Source: Heliomarina baculiformis
GTDB lineage: Bacteria; Pseudomonadota; Alphaproteobacteria; Rhodobacterales; Rhodobacteraceae
Assembly (NCBI RefSeq): GCF_019966545.1
Contig: NZ_JAIMIC010000002.1
Location: 620,001 to 684,000, forward strand
Direction of reading: 5' to 3'
DNA: 64,000 nucleotides
Within the stretch, counting starts at the first letter, position 1. Each line of letters starts with the position of its first letter. The notes under the pieces are model-generated. The model was given only the letters and a program-made list of their open reading frames with translations, made no database searches and was not told the origin of the DNA. This document shows, in pieces, positions 8,487 through 18,702 of this stretch. A program made the position numbers and the translations under genes.

Positions 8487-8972
8487 ATGGGCGCGGCGGT
8501 ACAGCAACCGGGCGGAGGCGGGGGCAAGCGCAGGCGGTCCCGGCGCAGCAACCGGCCAATGTCGGAAATCAACGTCACGCCTTTCGTGGACGTGATGCTG
8601 GTGTTGCTGATCATCTTCATGGTGGCGGCGCCGCTGATGACGGTGGGCGTGCCGGTGCAGCTTCCCAAAACCGCCGCCAGCGCCCTGCCGGGCGATGAGG
8701 AAGAGCCGCTGACGGTGACGATCACCGCCGAGGGGCAGGTTCAGATCCAGACGACCGATACGGCGCGGGACGAGCTGGTGCCCAAGCTGCGCGCGATTGC
8801 AGCCGAACGCAGCAGCGACCGGATATTCCTGCGCGCCGACGGGGCGATCCCCTATGAGACGGTAATGCAGGTGATGGGCGCGCTGAACGCGGGCGGATTT
8901 TCCAACGTGGGTCTGGTGACCGATACGGGCGGGCCGACATTCGACGGGACGCCGGGCGGCGCGGACAGGTAG
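8487..8972 (+). CDS. tolR: Tol-Pal system protein TolR
   Basis: TolR is the ExbD-type stator partner of TolQ. The 161-residue protein has a Gly- and Arg-rich cytoplasmic N-terminus, then INVTPFVDVMLVLLIIFMV, where the Asp in FVD is the conserved membrane proton-carrying residue, and a periplasmic domain that starts with PVQLPKTAAS. The N-terminal extension of about 30 residues before MSEINVTP is longer than in E. coli, and an internal ATG at 8559 could be an alternative start. Confidence 0.95.
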   Translation: MGAAVQQPGGGGGKRRRSRRSNRPMSEINVTPFVDVMLVLLIIFMVAAPLMTVGVPVQLPKTAASALPGDEEEPLTVTITAEGQVQIQTTDTARDELVPKLRAIAAERSSDRIFLRADGAIPYETVMQVMGALNAGGFSNVGLVTDTGGPTFDGTPGGADR

Positions 8973-8981
8973 GGTGGCACC

Positions 8982-10112
8982 GTGCAGACGGGCACAAAAA
9001 TCTCAGGCGCGGGTCATGTCGCCGTCATCCTTTTCGCCCTTTTTGCCGGCAGCTTTGACAGCGAGCCGTTGCCTTTCGACGTGGCCAATGTCTCGGTTGT
9101 GACGGAAGAGGAATACGCAGCGCTGACCGCGCCGCAACAGGCCGAACAGCAGGGGGCAGAGCCTCAGCCTGCGGAGCCGGTCGTCGAGCCGGAGCCTGAA
9201 CCCGAGCCGAAGCCCGAACCGGAACCCGTGGCCGAGCCGGAACCGGCGCCGGAAGTGTCTCCGGAGCCGCCGGTGGTGCCCGATCCGCCCGCGCCCGAGG
9301 TGGCCGAGGACCCCCAGCCGGAGCCGGAACAGCCCGAAGTGATTGCCGAGCCGGAGCCGACGCCGGACGTCGTTGCGCCGCCGCCGATCGAGCGTGTCGC
9401 GCCCGAGGTTGTCGAAGCACCGCCCGAAGATACGCGGCCCGACGAGGTCGAGCAGAGTGAGGTCGTAGAAGACGACGGTGCGGAAACCGCGCAGGAGGTG
9501 CAGGAAGCAACCGCGCCCGAAGCCGCGACCGACCGGATCGAACCGGAAACCGCGCCGGAAGCCCGGCTTGCGCCAAGCCAGTCACGCCGCCCGCCGACGC
9601 AGCGCCCTGCGCCGCGTCCCGAGCAGCCGGTCGAGACCGCCGAAACCCGGCCCGAGCCGGAACCTGAGCCCGTTGAAACGCCGCCCGCCGAACAGACGCC
9701 TGCGCCCATCGACACCACCGATGCGGTGAACGATGCGCTGGCCCAGGCCCTTGGCGGGGCCAGCGAAACCGCGCCCGCGCCGTCGGGGCCGCCGCTGTCG
9801 GCGGGGGAAAAAGAGGCATTGCGTGTGGCGGTGTCCCGGTGCTGGAACGTAGGGTCCTTGTCATCGGCGGCATTGGCGACAACAGTGGTTGTGACCGTAT
9901 CAATGGCACAGGATGGAACGCCGGATGTGGGAACCATTACCATGACGTCGAGTTCCGGTGGAGACAGTACCTCGGCACGTCAGGCTTTCGAGGCCGCACG
10001 CCGGGCGATCATCCGCTGCGGCGCCTCCGGCTTTGACCTGCCGGTCGATAAATATGCGCAATGGCGCGAGATCGAAATGACATTCAATCCTGAAAGGATG
10101 CGCATAAGATGA
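8982..10112 (+). CDS. tolA: TolA-like protein, Pro/Glu-rich
   Basis: TolA spans the periplasm, linking TolQR to TolB and Pal. This 376-residue version has one N-terminal membrane helix ([14 protein letters not shown]), a spacer rich in Pro and Glu (residues about 60-240, with EPEPEP runs) in place of the Ala/Lys-rich helix of E. coli, and a C-terminal domain from about residue 270 with [14 protein letters not shown], two Cys (CWNV and IIRCG) and [11 protein letters not shown]. The start is GTG at 8982. Its stop overlaps the tolB ATG (ATGA). Assignment relies on the operon position and the C-terminal domain. Confidence 0.9.
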   Translation: MQTGTKISGAGHVAVILFALFAGSFDSEPLPFDVANVSVVTEEEYAALTAPQQAEQQGAEPQPAEPVVEPEPEPEPKPEPEPVAEPEPAPEVSPEPPVVPDPPAPEVAEDPQPEPEQPEVIAEPEPTPDVVAPPPIERVAPEVVEAPPEDTRPDEVEQSEVVEDDGAETAQEVQEATAPEAATDRIEPETAPEARLAPSQSRRPPTQRPAPRPEQPVETAETRPEPEPEPVETPPAEQTPAPIDTTDAVNDALAQALGGASETAPAPSGPPLSAGEKEALRVAVSRCWNVGSLSSAALATTVVVTVSMAQDGTPDVGTITMTSSSGGDSTSARQAFEAARRAIIRCGASGFDLPVDKYAQWREIEMTFNPERMRIR

Positions 10113-11428
10113 AGCGATTTCTGCTGAGCCTTTTCGTTGGCCTCTCCTGTGTTACGACTCCGGTGCTTGCGCAGAACGGGCCGCTCAGGATCGAGATTAC
10201 CGACGGGGTGATCGAACCGCTGCCTTTCGCGGTGCCGAACCTCGTGCCCGCGACGCCGGGGGATGTGCAGATCGGGGCCGACCTTGCGCGGGTGATCTCG
10301 GCGGATCTGTCCGGAACCGGTCTGTTCCGCGAAGTGCCGTCGAGCGCCTATATCAGCGGCATCAACGATTTCAACGCGCCGGTTCAATATGCGGACTGGA
10401 AGGCGGTCAACGCGCAGGCGCTGGTGACCGGTGCGGTCAGTACCTCGGGTGATACGCTCACGGTGCAATTCCGCTTGTATGACGTGTTTTCCAATGCGGA
10501 ACTTGGCAACGGGTTGCAGTTCACCGGCTCGGTACAGGGCTGGCGGCGCATGGCGCACAAGGTGGCCGACGCAGTTTATTCGCGCATCACGGGCGAGGGC
10601 GGCTATTTCGACAGCCGCGTGACCTTTGTATCGGAAAGCGGACCCAAGGATCAGCGGGCCAAGCGGCTGGCGATCATGGATTACGATGGCGCGAATGTGC
10701 AGTACCTGACGGACAGTTCCTCGATCGTGCTGGCGCCGCGGTTCTCGCCCAGCGGTGACCGGGTGCTTTACACGAGTTACGAGACCGGCGCGCCGCGGAT
10801 TTACGTGCTGGACGTGGGGCAGGTGCAGCGCCGGGTGCTGGAACAGAAGGAAGGCACCATGAGCTTTGCGCCGCGTTTCGCGCCGAACGGGCACACGGTG
10901 GTGTTCTCTCTGACCGAGGGCGGCAATACGGACATTTACACGATGGAGATCGCCTCGGGCGAGATCGTGCGGCGCACCAGCGCGCCGTCTATTGAAACCG
11001 CGCCGAGCTATTCGCCGGACGGCAGCCAGATCGTCTTTGAGAGCGACCGTTCGGGTACGCAGCAACTTTATGTGATGCCGGCGAGTGGCGGTGAGGCCAC
11101 GCGGATCAGTTTCGGGCAGGGCCGCTATGGCACGCCGGTCTGGTCGCCGCGCGGTGACATGATCGCGTTCACCAAGCAGAGCAAGGGCCGGTTTCACATC
11201 GGCGTGATGCGCACGGATGGCAGCGAGGAACGCCTGCTGACCGCGTCTTTCCTTGATGAAGGTCCGACATGGGCGCCGAACGGCCGTGTCATCATGTTCG
11301 CCCGCGAGACGCAGGGCGCACAGGGCCGGTCGGGGCTTTACTCGGTCGATATCTCGGGGCGCAACCTCAAGCCGATCCCGACGCCGGATGGCGCGTCGGA
11401 CCCGGCTTGGTCGCCCTTGCAGGATTGA
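10109..11428 (+). CDS. tolB: Tol-Pal system beta-propeller protein TolB
   Basis: TolB is a periplasmic protein that passes the pull of TolA to Pal. The 439-residue precursor has a signal peptide ending at VLAQ, an N-terminal alpha/beta domain, and a six-bladed propeller built from repeats such as [53 protein letters not shown] and [15 protein letters not shown]. The start codon overlaps the tolA stop. Length and architecture match the family. Confidence 0.97.
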   Translation: MKRFLLSLFVGLSCVTTPVLAQNGPLRIEITDGVIEPLPFAVPNLVPATPGDVQIGADLARVISADLSGTGLFREVPSSAYISGINDFNAPVQYADWKAVNAQALVTGAVSTSGDTLTVQFRLYDVFSNAELGNGLQFTGSVQGWRRMAHKVADAVYSRITGEGGYFDSRVTFVSESGPKDQRAKRLAIMDYDGANVQYLTDSSSIVLAPRFSPSGDRVLYTSYETGAPRIYVLDVGQVQRRVLEQKEGTMSFAPRFAPNGHTVVFSLTEGGNTDIYTMEIASGEIVRRTSAPSIETAPSYSPDGSQIVFESDRSGTQQLYVMPASGGEATRISFGQGRYGTPVWSPRGDMIAFTKQSKGRFHIGVMRTDGSEERLLTASFLDEGPTWAPNGRVIMFARETQGAQGRSGLYSVDISGRNLKPIPTPDGASDPAWSPLQD

Positions 11429-11462
11429 TCGCGGCCCTGCAGCGCGGCGTTCACAAGGCGTT

Positions 11463-11491
11463 TTGCCTGTGATAGACAGGACGCAACAATA
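11463..11491 (+). promoter_or_regulatory. Possible pal promoter
   Basis: TTGCCT (11463-11468) and ACAATA (11486-11491) are separated by 17 bp in the 83-base gap between tolB and pal. The -10 match is only fair. A separate promoter here would let Pal be made in excess over the inner-membrane Tol proteins. Confidence 0.35.
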
Positions 11492-11511
11492 AACCCGATC
11501 GAGGCATCGAG

Positions 11512-12024
11512 ATGAGCATTCTGAAGAAGACTTTGATGATTGGCGCGATGGTCGCCATCAGCGCCTGTACCAATGCGGGCCGCTTTGGCGACGACGCCTA
11601 TGGCAGCGGCGGCGCAGGCAGCGGCGCTATCGTACCGGGGTCGGCCAATGACCCGACCTCGACCGCGTATTTCAACCAGACCGTCGGTGACCGCGTGCTT
11701 TTCCTCGTGGACCAGTCGAACCTGTCGCCCGAGGCGCAGCTTGTGCTGGACGGTCAGGCGAAATGGCTGATGACCAACGCGGATTACGTCGCCGTGATCG
11801 AAGGCCACGCGGATGAGCAGGGCACGCGCGAGTACAACCTCGCGCTGGGTGCCCGCCGGGCCAACGCGGCGCGGGAATACCTCATTTCGCGGGGCGTCGC
11901 GCCGAACCGGCTCAAGACGATCAGCTACGGCAAGGAACGCCCGATCGAGATTTGCAGCGAAGAGGCCTGCTATGCCAAGAACCGCCGCGCGGTCACGGTA
12001 CTGTCGGCCGGTCTGACGGGGTAA
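11512..12024 (+). CDS. pal: Peptidoglycan-associated lipoprotein Pal
   Basis: Pal is an outer-membrane lipoprotein that binds peptidoglycan and TolB. The 170-residue precursor has a lipoprotein signal ending in AISAC (Cys19), a Gly- and Ser-rich linker, and an OmpA-like peptidoglycan-binding domain with IEGHADEQGTREYNLALGAR and RANAAREYLISRGV. The usual diaminopimelate-contacting Asp and Arg positions are present in that motif. cpoB starts four bases later. Confidence 0.96.
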   Translation: MSILKKTLMIGAMVAISACTNAGRFGDDAYGSGGAGSGAIVPGSANDPTSTAYFNQTVGDRVLFLVDQSNLSPEAQLVLDGQAKWLMTNADYVAVIEGHADEQGTREYNLALGARRANAAREYLISRGVAPNRLKTISYGKERPIEICSEEACYAKNRRAVTVLSAGLTG

Positions 12025-12027
12025 GTC

Positions 12028-12861
12028 ATGAAGGTCCGAGGTCTTCTTGTCGCCGCGCTGGTTCTGGTCGCTCCGGTTCCCGCAATCGCGCAGGATCGCG
12101 AACAGACGCTTGCCGATATCCGGCAGGAGCTGAACGTGCTCTACGTCGAGATGCAGAAGCTCAAGCGCGAGATGTCGACGACAGGCGCGCCGAGCGCGAC
12201 GGTGACCGGTTCGTCCGTGCTTGACCGCGTAGCATCGATGGAGGCCGAGCTTCAGCGGCTGACGTCGCATACCGAGGAACTGACCAATCGGGTGAACCGG
12301 ATCGTTGCGGACGGGACCAACCGGATCGGCGATCTCGAATTCCGTCTGGTCGAGCTTGAAGGCGGCGATCTGTCCAAGCTGGGCGAGACGACGACGCTCG
12401 GCGGTCCGACTGAAACCGTGCAGCCCTCGGCGGTGACGCCGCCGCCTGCCTCGGACGGGGTTCTGACGACCGAGCTGGCCGTGAGCGAGCGCACCGATTT
12501 CGAAAACGCCAGCAAGGCGCTGGACGAAGGTGACTTCCAGAAGGCGGCGCAACTGTTCGCCGGATTCAATCAGACCTATCCGGGTAGCCCGCTGGCTGCG
12601 CAGGCCGAGCTGAAACGCGGCAAGGCGCTGGATGGCGTTGGCGATACGCGCGAAGCGGCGCGGGCCTATCTGGCCAGTTTCAGCGCGGATTCCGCCGGGC
12701 CGGTGGCGCCGAGTGCGCTTTTTGAACTGGGCGCGGCGCTGGGCCGGTTGCAACAGACGGAACAGGCCTGCATCACGTTGGGCGAGGTCGGCACGCGGTT
12801 TCCGGGTGATCCCGCGGTCGCTTCGGCGCAGTCGGAAATGGCCAAGCTGGGCTGTTCTTGA
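12028..12861 (+). CDS. cpoB: Tol-Pal accessory protein CpoB (YbgF)
   Basis: CpoB coordinates Tol-Pal constriction with peptidoglycan synthesis in the periplasm. The 277-residue product has a signal peptide ending at AIAQ, an N-terminal coiled coil (about residues 25-105, QELNVLYVEMQKLKREM and EAELQRLTSHTEEL), a Pro/Thr linker and three tetratricopeptide-like repeats starting near FENASKALDEGDFQKAAQLF. Its last four bases overlap the tilS start (TTGA). Confidence 0.93.
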   Translation: MKVRGLLVAALVLVAPVPAIAQDREQTLADIRQELNVLYVEMQKLKREMSTTGAPSATVTGSSVLDRVASMEAELQRLTSHTEELTNRVNRIVADGTNRIGDLEFRLVELEGGDLSKLGETTTLGGPTETVQPSAVTPPPASDGVLTTELAVSERTDFENASKALDEGDFQKAAQLFAGFNQTYPGSPLAAQAELKRGKALDGVGDTREAARAYLASFSADSAGPVAPSALFELGAALGRLQQTEQACITLGEVGTRFPGDPAVASAQSEMAKLGCS

Positions 12862-14108
12862 CCGAAAGCGAGGCGGTGATCCTGCGGGCGCTGGAAACGG
12901 CACTCGCAGATCAATCTCTTGAAAAACTGGGTGTCGCCGTATCCGGCGGGAGCGATTCAACCGCACTTTTGCATGGGCTGCAGGCGGTTCTGGGCGACCG
13001 GGTGCAGCTTTACGTCGCGACGGTGGATCACGGGCTGCGGCCCGAGGCGGCAGAAGAAGCGCAGGCCGTAGCGGCCAGCTCGGCTGCTCTCTCACTTAAA
13101 CATGACACGCTGAAATGGACCGGCTGGGACGGGGCAGGGAACCTGCAGGATCAGGCGCGGCGCGCGCGGTACGGGTTGCTGGCGGAGTGGGCCAGGGCGC
13201 ATGGACTGGACGCGGTGGTGCTGGGACATACGGCGGACGATCAGGCGGAAACCCTGCTGATGCGGCTGGGGCGGTCCTCGGGGATCGACGGTCTGTCGGG
13301 TATGGCCGCGGTGCGAGAGTTCGACGGCGTCCGCTTTCTGCGGCCCCTGCTTGGGGTGACACGGGCGGAGCTGCGCGCCTTTCTCACCGGGCGAGGGATC
13401 GGCTGGATCGACGATCCGAGCAACGAGAACGAATACTTTACCCGAATCCGGGCGCGTCGGGCGCTGGGGGAGCTGGACGATCTTGGGATTTCCGCGCGGG
13501 GACTGGCTGACGTAGCGGCAAATCTGGCGGAAGCCCGCGAGGCGCTTGCCTATTTCGCGCATGATGCCGCCTGTGCGCTGGTGCGAATCGACGGCGGCGA
13601 TGTTCTTTTCGACATCACGGAGTTCGTCCAGTTGCCCGCCGAAACACAACGGCGTTTGCTGGTGCATGCCCTTGGTTGGATCAATCAGCGCGCCTATCCG
13701 CCGCGCCGCGCGCCGGTGGGTGACGCGCTTGCCGCCATCGCTGAAAAACGGCCCGTCACGCTGGCGGGATGCCGGGTTATCCACGGAGGCGACAGCTTTC
13801 GGATTTGTCGCGAGTTCAACGCGGTACGCGATGAAGTTTGTGCGGTTGACGGGCTATGGGACGGGCGCTGGCGGATCACTGGCGACGCGCTTGAGGGGGG
13901 CGAGATTCGGCCCCTTGGCGAGGCGGGGCTGGCGCAATGCCCGACGTGGCGTGAAACGGGGCGTCCCCATGCCGCGCTGATCGCGACACCGGCGCTCTGG
14001 CAGGGGAGTGAACTGGTCGCGGCCCCGCTTGCCGGGGCGGGCGGTTCTTGGCGCGCTGATCTGTCGTCTGGCGCGGGCTCGTTTTATACGACACTATTAT
14101 CGCATTGA
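12858..14108 (+). CDS. tilS: tRNA(Ile)-lysidine synthetase TilS
   Basis: TilS adds lysine to C34 of the tRNA-Ile that reads AUA, using ATP. The PP-loop motif [16 protein letters not shown] lies near residues 23-38, followed by VDHGLRPEA and [15 protein letters not shown], which are the usual N-type ATPase landmarks. Length is 416 residues. The start is TTG at 12858, overlapping the cpoB stop in the same TTGA manner as ruvA. It lies between tol-pal and ftsH, an arrangement common in alphaproteobacteria. Confidence 0.95.
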   Translation: MTESEAVILRALETALADQSLEKLGVAVSGGSDSTALLHGLQAVLGDRVQLYVATVDHGLRPEAAEEAQAVAASSAALSLKHDTLKWTGWDGAGNLQDQARRARYGLLAEWARAHGLDAVVLGHTADDQAETLLMRLGRSSGIDGLSGMAAVREFDGVRFLRPLLGVTRAELRAFLTGRGIGWIDDPSNENEYFTRIRARRALGELDDLGISARGLADVAANLAEAREALAYFAHDAACALVRIDGGDVLFDITEFVQLPAETQRRLLVHALGWINQRAYPPRRAPVGDALAAIAEKRPVTLAGCRVIHGGDSFRICREFNAVRDEVCAVDGLWDGRWRITGDALEGGEIRPLGEAGLAQCPTWRETGRPHAALIATPALWQGSELVAAPLAGAGGSWRADLSSGAGSFYTTLLSH

Positions 14109-14187
14109 ATCTGGCCCGTTCATCTCTATTTTAAGTCGGAAGCCAAAGCCCTGCGAAACTTGCGGGGCAAAACGAGGAGAGTTCCCT

Positions 14188-16107
14188 TTGGGCAATGCAC
14201 GCAACATCGCGTTCTGGGTCGTTCTGTTTCTGCTGATTCTTGCCCTGTTCAACCTGTTCAACGGGCCGGGCGGCACCTTGCAGAGCCGCGAAATCACCTA
14301 TTCCGACTTTGTGACGGCGGTGGAATCCGGCGAGGTCAGCCAGGCGACGCTGGATGGAGAGCAGATCCGTTTCCGCGGTGCGGGTAACGAAGACTACGTA
14401 ACGATCAAGCCGGAAGATGCTGAAATCACGCAACTTCTGATCGAAAATGACATTCCGATCCGGGCCGAGAAACAGCAACAGTCGCTGTTCCAGTCCTTCC
14501 TTATCACCCTTTTGCCATTCCTGCTGCTGATCGGTGTCTGGGTTTATTTCATGAACCGGATGCAGGGCGGCGGTAAAGGCGGGGCCATGGGCTTTGGCAA
14601 GTCCAAGGCCAAGATGCTGACCGAGAAACATGGCCGTGTCACCTTTGACGACGTGGCCGGTATCGACGAGGCCAAGGAAGAGCTGGAAGAGATCGTCGAA
14701 TTCCTGCGCAACCCGCAGAAGTTCAGCCGACTCGGCGGCAAGATTCCGAAAGGCGCGCTGCTCGAGGGCCCTCCGGGGACCGGTAAGACGCTGCTGGCCC
14801 GTGCGATCGCGGGCGAGGCGGGTGTGCCGTTCTTTACCATCTCGGGCTCTGACTTTGTCGAGATGTTCGTCGGTGTCGGTGCAAGCCGTGTCCGCGACAT
14901 GTTCGAGCAGGCCAAGAAAAACGCCCCCTGTATCGTGTTCATCGACGAGATCGACGCGGTGGGCCGCCATCGTGGTGCCGGTTATGGCGGCGGCAATGAC
15001 GAGCGTGAGCAGACGCTCAACCAGCTGCTCGTCGAGATGGACGGTTTCGAAGCCAACGAAGGTGTGATCATCATCGCGGCCACCAACCGTAAGGACGTTC
15101 TGGACCCGGCGCTGCTGCGTCCTGGCCGTTTCGACCGTCAGGTGACCGTCGGCAATCCCGACATCAAAGGCCGTGAAAAGATCCTTGGGGTTCATGCGCG
15201 CAAGACGCCGCTTGGTCCGGATGTGGATCTGCGGGTGATCGCCCGCGGGACGCCCGGTTTCTCGGGGGCCGATCTGGCTAACCTTGTGAACGAGGCGGCC
15301 CTGACCGCGGCGCGCCTGGGGCGTCGGTTCGTGGCGATGGTCGATTTCGAAAGCGCCAAGGACAAGATCATGATGGGCGCCGAGCGCCGGTCGATGGTGC
15401 TGACGCAGGACCAGAAGGAAAAGACCGCCTATCACGAAGCCGGTCACGCCATCGTGGGCATGAAACTGCCAAAGTGTGATCCGGTCTACAAGGCCACGAT
15501 CATTCCGCGCGGCGGTGCGCTTGGCATGGTGATGAGCCTGCCTGAGATGGACAAGCTGCAGATGTTCAAGGACGAATGCGAACAGCGCATCGCCATGACC
15601 ATGGCGGGCAAGGCTGCCGAGATCTTCAAGTACGGTGCTGCCGAAGTGTCCTCGGGTCCGGTGGGTGACATCATGCAGGCGAGCCAGCTCGCCCGGGCGA
15701 TGGTTATGCGCTATGGCATGTCGGACAAGGTTGGCAACATCGACTACCAGGAAGCGGCGGCAGGCTATTCGCCCAATGGCGGGGCCGGGGGCTTTTCGGT
15801 GTCGGCGGCGACGAAAGAGCTGATCGAATCCGAGGTCAAGCGGATCATCGACGAAGGCTATGAAACGGCCCGCACCCTGATCGAGGAGAACCAGCAGGAG
15901 TTCGAATATCTTGCGCAGGGTCTGCTTGAGTACGAAACCCTGACCGGCGAGGAAATCCGCCGCGTCATGCGGGGCGAGCCGCCCACCACGGATGACGAAG
16001 ATGACAACTCGGATGCGGGCAATGCGCCCAGTGTCACGGCTATTCCGAAAACCAAGCCCAAGAAATCGCCCCCCGAGGGCGGGCTGGAGCCGGAACCAAG
16101 CGCCTGA
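14188..16107 (+). CDS. ftsH: ATP-dependent zinc metalloprotease FtsH
   Basis: FtsH is a hexameric membrane AAA+ protease that degrades misfolded membrane proteins and regulators such as the heat-shock sigma factor. The 639-residue protein has an N-terminal helix ([19 protein letters not shown]), a periplasmic loop, a second helix ([19 protein letters not shown]), Walker [13 protein letters not shown], Walker [13 protein letters not shown], the SRH region [20 protein letters not shown], and the zinc site [11 protein letters not shown] chose the TTG at 14188 because CGAGGAGA precedes it and it gives the conserved [10 protein letters not shown] start; the frame stays open further upstream inside tilS. 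A strong terminator follows. Confidence 0.97.
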   Translation: MGNARNIAFWVVLFLLILALFNLFNGPGGTLQSREITYSDFVTAVESGEVSQATLDGEQIRFRGAGNEDYVTIKPEDAEITQLLIENDIPIRAEKQQQSLFQSFLITLLPFLLLIGVWVYFMNRMQGGGKGGAMGFGKSKAKMLTEKHGRVTFDDVAGIDEAKEELEEIVEFLRNPQKFSRLGGKIPKGALLEGPPGTGKTLLARAIAGEAGVPFFTISGSDFVEMFVGVGASRVRDMFEQAKKNAPCIVFIDEIDAVGRHRGAGYGGGNDEREQTLNQLLVEMDGFEANEGVIIIAATNRKDVLDPALLRPGRFDRQVTVGNPDIKGREKILGVHARKTPLGPDVDLRVIARGTPGFSGADLANLVNEAALTAARLGRRFVAMVDFESAKDKIMMGAERRSMVLTQDQKEKTAYHEAGHAIVGMKLPKCDPVYKATIIPRGGALGMVMSLPEMDKLQMFKDECEQRIAMTMAGKAAEIFKYGAAEVSSGPVGDIMQASQLARAMVMRYGMSDKVGNIDYQEAAAGYSPNGGAGGFSVSAATKELIESEVKRIIDEGYETARTLIEENQQEFEYLAQGLLEYETLTGEEIRRVMRGEPPTTDDEDDNSDAGNAPSVTAIPKTKPKKSPPEGGLEPEPSA

Positions 16108-16125
16108 CAGGCATCGAAATGAAAT

Positions 16126-16156
16126 ACGGCCGGGCATCACGCCCGGCCGTTTTCGT
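16126..16156 (+). terminator. Terminator after ftsH
   Basis: ACGGCCGGGC (16126-16135) pairs perfectly with GCCCGGCCGT (16141-16150) around an ATCAC loop and is followed by TTTCGTTT. It ends the long ruv-tol-ftsH block. The rest of the gap to 16341 holds no recognisable gene. Confidence 0.85.
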
Positions 16157-16341
16157 TTGCACCGTCTTTCAAGTCCTACCAAGGTCACCTGCTACGGGCA
16201 GCGCAAGGGTACTCTTGCAGCGGTTGGACCGCAGGGTTTGGCAGGTGCCAGTCGGGCCATGATGCCGAGGTGCCGCCATGGCGCGGCTCTGGCCGGAACA
16301 GCGTATGACTTCTGCTCCAATCCCCCCGCCCGGGATCTCGA

Positions 16342-16866
16342 TCAGGGGTTAAGGGTCAGATTGCATTCCTTGGCGGCTTCGACAGCGGCAGCGCCTCCTG
16401 ACAGGTCAAATACGACGGACATTTCGGCACCGTCTTCAAAGACGACCACCTCCTTGGCGACGGTCGCGCCCTCGGCAAAGCTGAGATCGTCCGCCTTGAT
16501 ATAGGTGCCGGTATATTCGACCCCCTCACGGGTGTTGCGGCGCGGCACAACGGTGACTTGCTCCTCTCCATTCACCTCAAGGAAGATCTCTTCCTTCTTG
16601 TTCTTGTGCTCTTCGGGCAAGGGCATGAATACACCAAGATAGGCGTGATTGTGATCTTTGGTCAGCCCGACCTGAACCGCGTTGCGGTTGGCGTCGAACT
16701 TTTCGATCAGGCAGGTCTGGCGTTCGTTATCGACGAAGATGATCCAGTTGCCGGATTTGCCCCATTCGGTAAAGCCATCATTTCCGGGGGGCACCGCATT
16801 CTGCGCACTTGCGATCGGTGCGGCGAGCAGGCCCGACAACAGGGTCAATATCTTGGCGGTTCTCAT
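16342..16866 (-). CDS. Secreted protein of unknown function, IalB-like
   Basis: The 174-residue precursor has a clear signal peptide (MRTAKILTLLSGLLAAPIASAQ), so it is probably periplasmic. The mature part has Trp residues near the N-terminus (WGKSGNWIIFVD), one Cys in QTCLIEKF, the stretch VGLTKDHNHAYLGVFMPLPE, and a final Cys in KECNLTLNP, consistent with one disulfide. This layout resembles the loose group of proteins annotated as invasion-associated locus B, but I am not sure of the family and give no function. AAGGAGG stands eight bases ahead of the ATG. Confidence 0.75.
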   Translation of the reverse strand: MRTAKILTLLSGLLAAPIASAQNAVPPGNDGFTEWGKSGNWIIFVDNERQTCLIEKFDANRNAVQVGLTKDHNHAYLGVFMPLPEEHKNKKEEIFLEVNGEEQVTVVPRRNTREGVEYTGTYIKADDLSFAEGATVAKEVVVFEDGAEMSVVFDLSGGAAAVEAAKECNLTLNP

Positions 16867-16919
16867 GAAAGTCCTCCTTCAGATCAAGTAGAAGTGTGGC
16901 AGCACATCGGCCCCATACA

Positions 16920-16949
16920 ATCATAGGCTGTATAAAATTTTAAATGCAA
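16920..16949 (-). promoter_or_regulatory. Promoter of the secreted IalB-like gene
   Basis: Read on the minus strand, TTGCAT (16949-16944) and TATGAT (16925-16920) are separated by 18 bp, about 50 bases before the ATG at 16866. Both boxes match sigma-70 consensus well. The spacer is very AT-rich. Confidence 0.6.
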
Positions 16950-17019
16950 CAGCTTAGGTTGATTTTTGCCCAGTGTACTCGCCTTAAGCGAGTGATCGCT
17001 TACATCCGGGCCGGGCAGT

Positions 17020-17037
17020 GACAGGCAAGAGCCTGTC
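17020..17037. other. Hairpin upstream of the methyltransferase gene
   Basis: GACAGGC (17020-17026) pairs with GCCTGTC (17031-17037) around an AAGA loop. No T run follows, so it is more likely a leader element of the downstream gene than a terminator. The 271-base region 16867-17137 otherwise holds only the divergent promoter region. Confidence 0.4.
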
Positions 17038-17137
17038 CGGCGGCGCATCCGGTTGATGTTTTGGGGTGGCTCCGGGGCGCATGTCGCGGCATACAAGAGG
17101 CTGGTCGACCTGTACCCGCGACCGACAAGGGAGCCAC

Positions 17138-17914
17138 ATGGCAGTTACAGACTGGAATCCCGAAAGCTATGGCCGTTTCGCCAGCCTGCGGCTTCGCCCG
17201 GCGCTGGACCTCTTGATGCGGGTCGGAGACCTGCCCGACGGGGATGTCTGCGATCTGGGCTGCGGCGCGGGGGCGATGGGGCTGATTCTGATGTCGCGTT
17301 ACGACGGGCGACGGATCGTCGGCATCGATTCTTCACAGGCGATGCTGGAAAAGGCGCGCGGGACCGGCGGTTATGACGAGCTGATCGAAGCCGATATCGC
17401 ACAGTGGGTGCCGGAAAACCCGCCCGCGCTGATCTTTTCCAATTCGGTGCTGCACTGGCTGCCGGCGCATGGGCAGCTCTTGCAGCGGCTGGCCGGTCTG
17501 CTTGCGCCGGGCGGGACGCTGGCGGTGCAGGTGCCGCATCAGAACCGGGCGCCGTCCCATCGGCTTTGGCACGATCTGGCGGAACAACTGTTCCCGGGCC
17601 GGTTCGACCCCGGATCGGGCCCGGGCGTGCTGGAGCCGGTGGATTACCATCGTGTCCTCGCGCCGCTTGGCGATGTGGCGCTTTGGGAGACCGAGTTCTA
17701 CCAGCAATTGCCCGCTGCGGACGATGGCCATCCGGTGCGCCATTTTACGTCTTCGACCTATGCGCGGCCCGTCTTGCAGGTGCTGGACGAGGCAGAGACC
17801 GCGCGACTGGTCGAACGCTATGACACGGCGATGGAAACGGCCTATCCGCTGGCATCCGATGGCAGCGTCCTGTTCCCGTTCCGCCGCCTGTTCTTTACCC
17901 TGACCGTTAGATGA
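17138..17914 (+). CDS. SAM-dependent methyltransferase, trans-aconitate 2-methyltransferase-like
   Basis: The 258-residue length and opening DWNPESYGRFASLRLRPALD match the Tam family, which methylates trans-aconitate, a spontaneous by-product of the citrate cycle that inhibits aconitase. Class I methyltransferase motif I is CDLGCGAGAMGLIL, motif II is IVGIDSSQAML, and FSNSVLHWLP matches the usual NAALQWV position of Tam. The ATG at 17138 is preceded by GGGAG. Family membership is likely; the actual substrate is not proven, so I give no gene symbol. Confidence 0.8.
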   Translation: MAVTDWNPESYGRFASLRLRPALDLLMRVGDLPDGDVCDLGCGAGAMGLILMSRYDGRRIVGIDSSQAMLEKARGTGGYDELIEADIAQWVPENPPALIFSNSVLHWLPAHGQLLQRLAGLLAPGGTLAVQVPHQNRAPSHRLWHDLAEQLFPGRFDPGSGPGVLEPVDYHRVLAPLGDVALWETEFYQQLPAADDGHPVRHFTSSTYARPVLQVLDEAETARLVERYDTAMETAYPLASDGSVLFPFRRLFFTLTVR

Positions 17915-17947
17915 GATGCCCGTGGCGTCGCCTGTGAAAGTCCCGAC

Positions 17948-18532
17948 ATGCCTGTACTGATCGAATCCGAATATCGCGCCGAAGTGGTCTGGCTGGGCCA
18001 TGTGCCCGGAGACCGGGAGAGCCTGCGCGCCGAGGCGGTGGACCGGCTCGACCTTGGCTTTGCCGGGGACGAAGGCGCACGGCATGAGGGCGTCAACCGT
18101 GCCTCGTGCACGCGGGTCAAGAACCTGTACCCGGTCGGTACCGAGATCAGGAACGTGCGCCAGCTGTCGATCCTTTCCGAGGAAGAACTGGCGGTGATCA
18201 CCGACAAGATGAAGCTCGACGCGCTTGATCCGGGTCTGGTCGGCGCGTCGATGATCCTGCGCGGTATTCCCGATTTCACCTATGTGCCGCCATCTTCGCG
18301 CCTGCAGGCGGAGTCGGGGCTGACGCTGACCATCGACATGGAAAACCGGCCCTGCGTTCTGCCGGGACGCGAGATCGAGGCGGTCGAGCCCGGGCATGGC
18401 ACGGCTTTCAAGCGGGCGGCGACGAACCGGCGGGGCGTGACCGCCTGGGTTGAACGGCCGGGGGATATCCGGGTCGGTGAAACGCTGACGCTGTTCCTGC
18501 CCGATCAGCGCGCCTGGGCGCCGAAGGGCTGA
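17948..18532 (+). CDS. MOSC domain protein
   Basis: MOSC domains bind pyranopterin cofactors or carry sulfur, as in molybdenum cofactor sulfurase. The 194-residue product is essentially a single MOSC domain. It shows LDLGFAGDEGARHEGVN in the position of the usual G-D-x-H loop, RPCVLPG with the conserved Cys, and the ending RRGVTAWVERPGDIRVGETL. No molybdoenzyme gene is nearby, so the partner is unknown. It follows the methyltransferase gene after 33 bases and may be co-transcribed with it. Confidence 0.8.
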   Translation: MPVLIESEYRAEVVWLGHVPGDRESLRAEAVDRLDLGFAGDEGARHEGVNRASCTRVKNLYPVGTEIRNVRQLSILSEEELAVITDKMKLDALDPGLVGASMILRGIPDFTYVPPSSRLQAESGLTLTIDMENRPCVLPGREIEAVEPGHGTAFKRAATNRRGVTAWVERPGDIRVGETLTLFLPDQRAWAPKG

Positions 18533-18702
18533 GCCTTGCTGCCGCCGAGGCATTGCGTTCCGATCGGGTGCGCGGTGCTTCGGATAGGGAACGGACAGAA
18601 CGGGACGGGGAGAAAGCGCCGGAAATTCCGCTGAGCTGGCGCTAATCAACTTGTAAGAAAATCAGCGGACGATAACACCGAAAATATCCTGGGGAATTCG
18701 CA

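Noticed and set aside
9156-9700. Apparent short tandem DNA repeats
   Set aside because: They are Glu-Pro codon runs within tolA. They are not evenly spaced with unique spacers, so this is not a CRISPR array.
14131-16188. 685-codon open frame on the minus strand over ftsH
   Set aside because: ftsH is unmistakable on the plus strand; the antisense product is low-complexity and has no family.
18533-18702. Possible THF riboswitch before fhs
   Set aside because: Only a weak 6-bp stem is present, and I cannot place the conserved core of any folate-sensing RNA.
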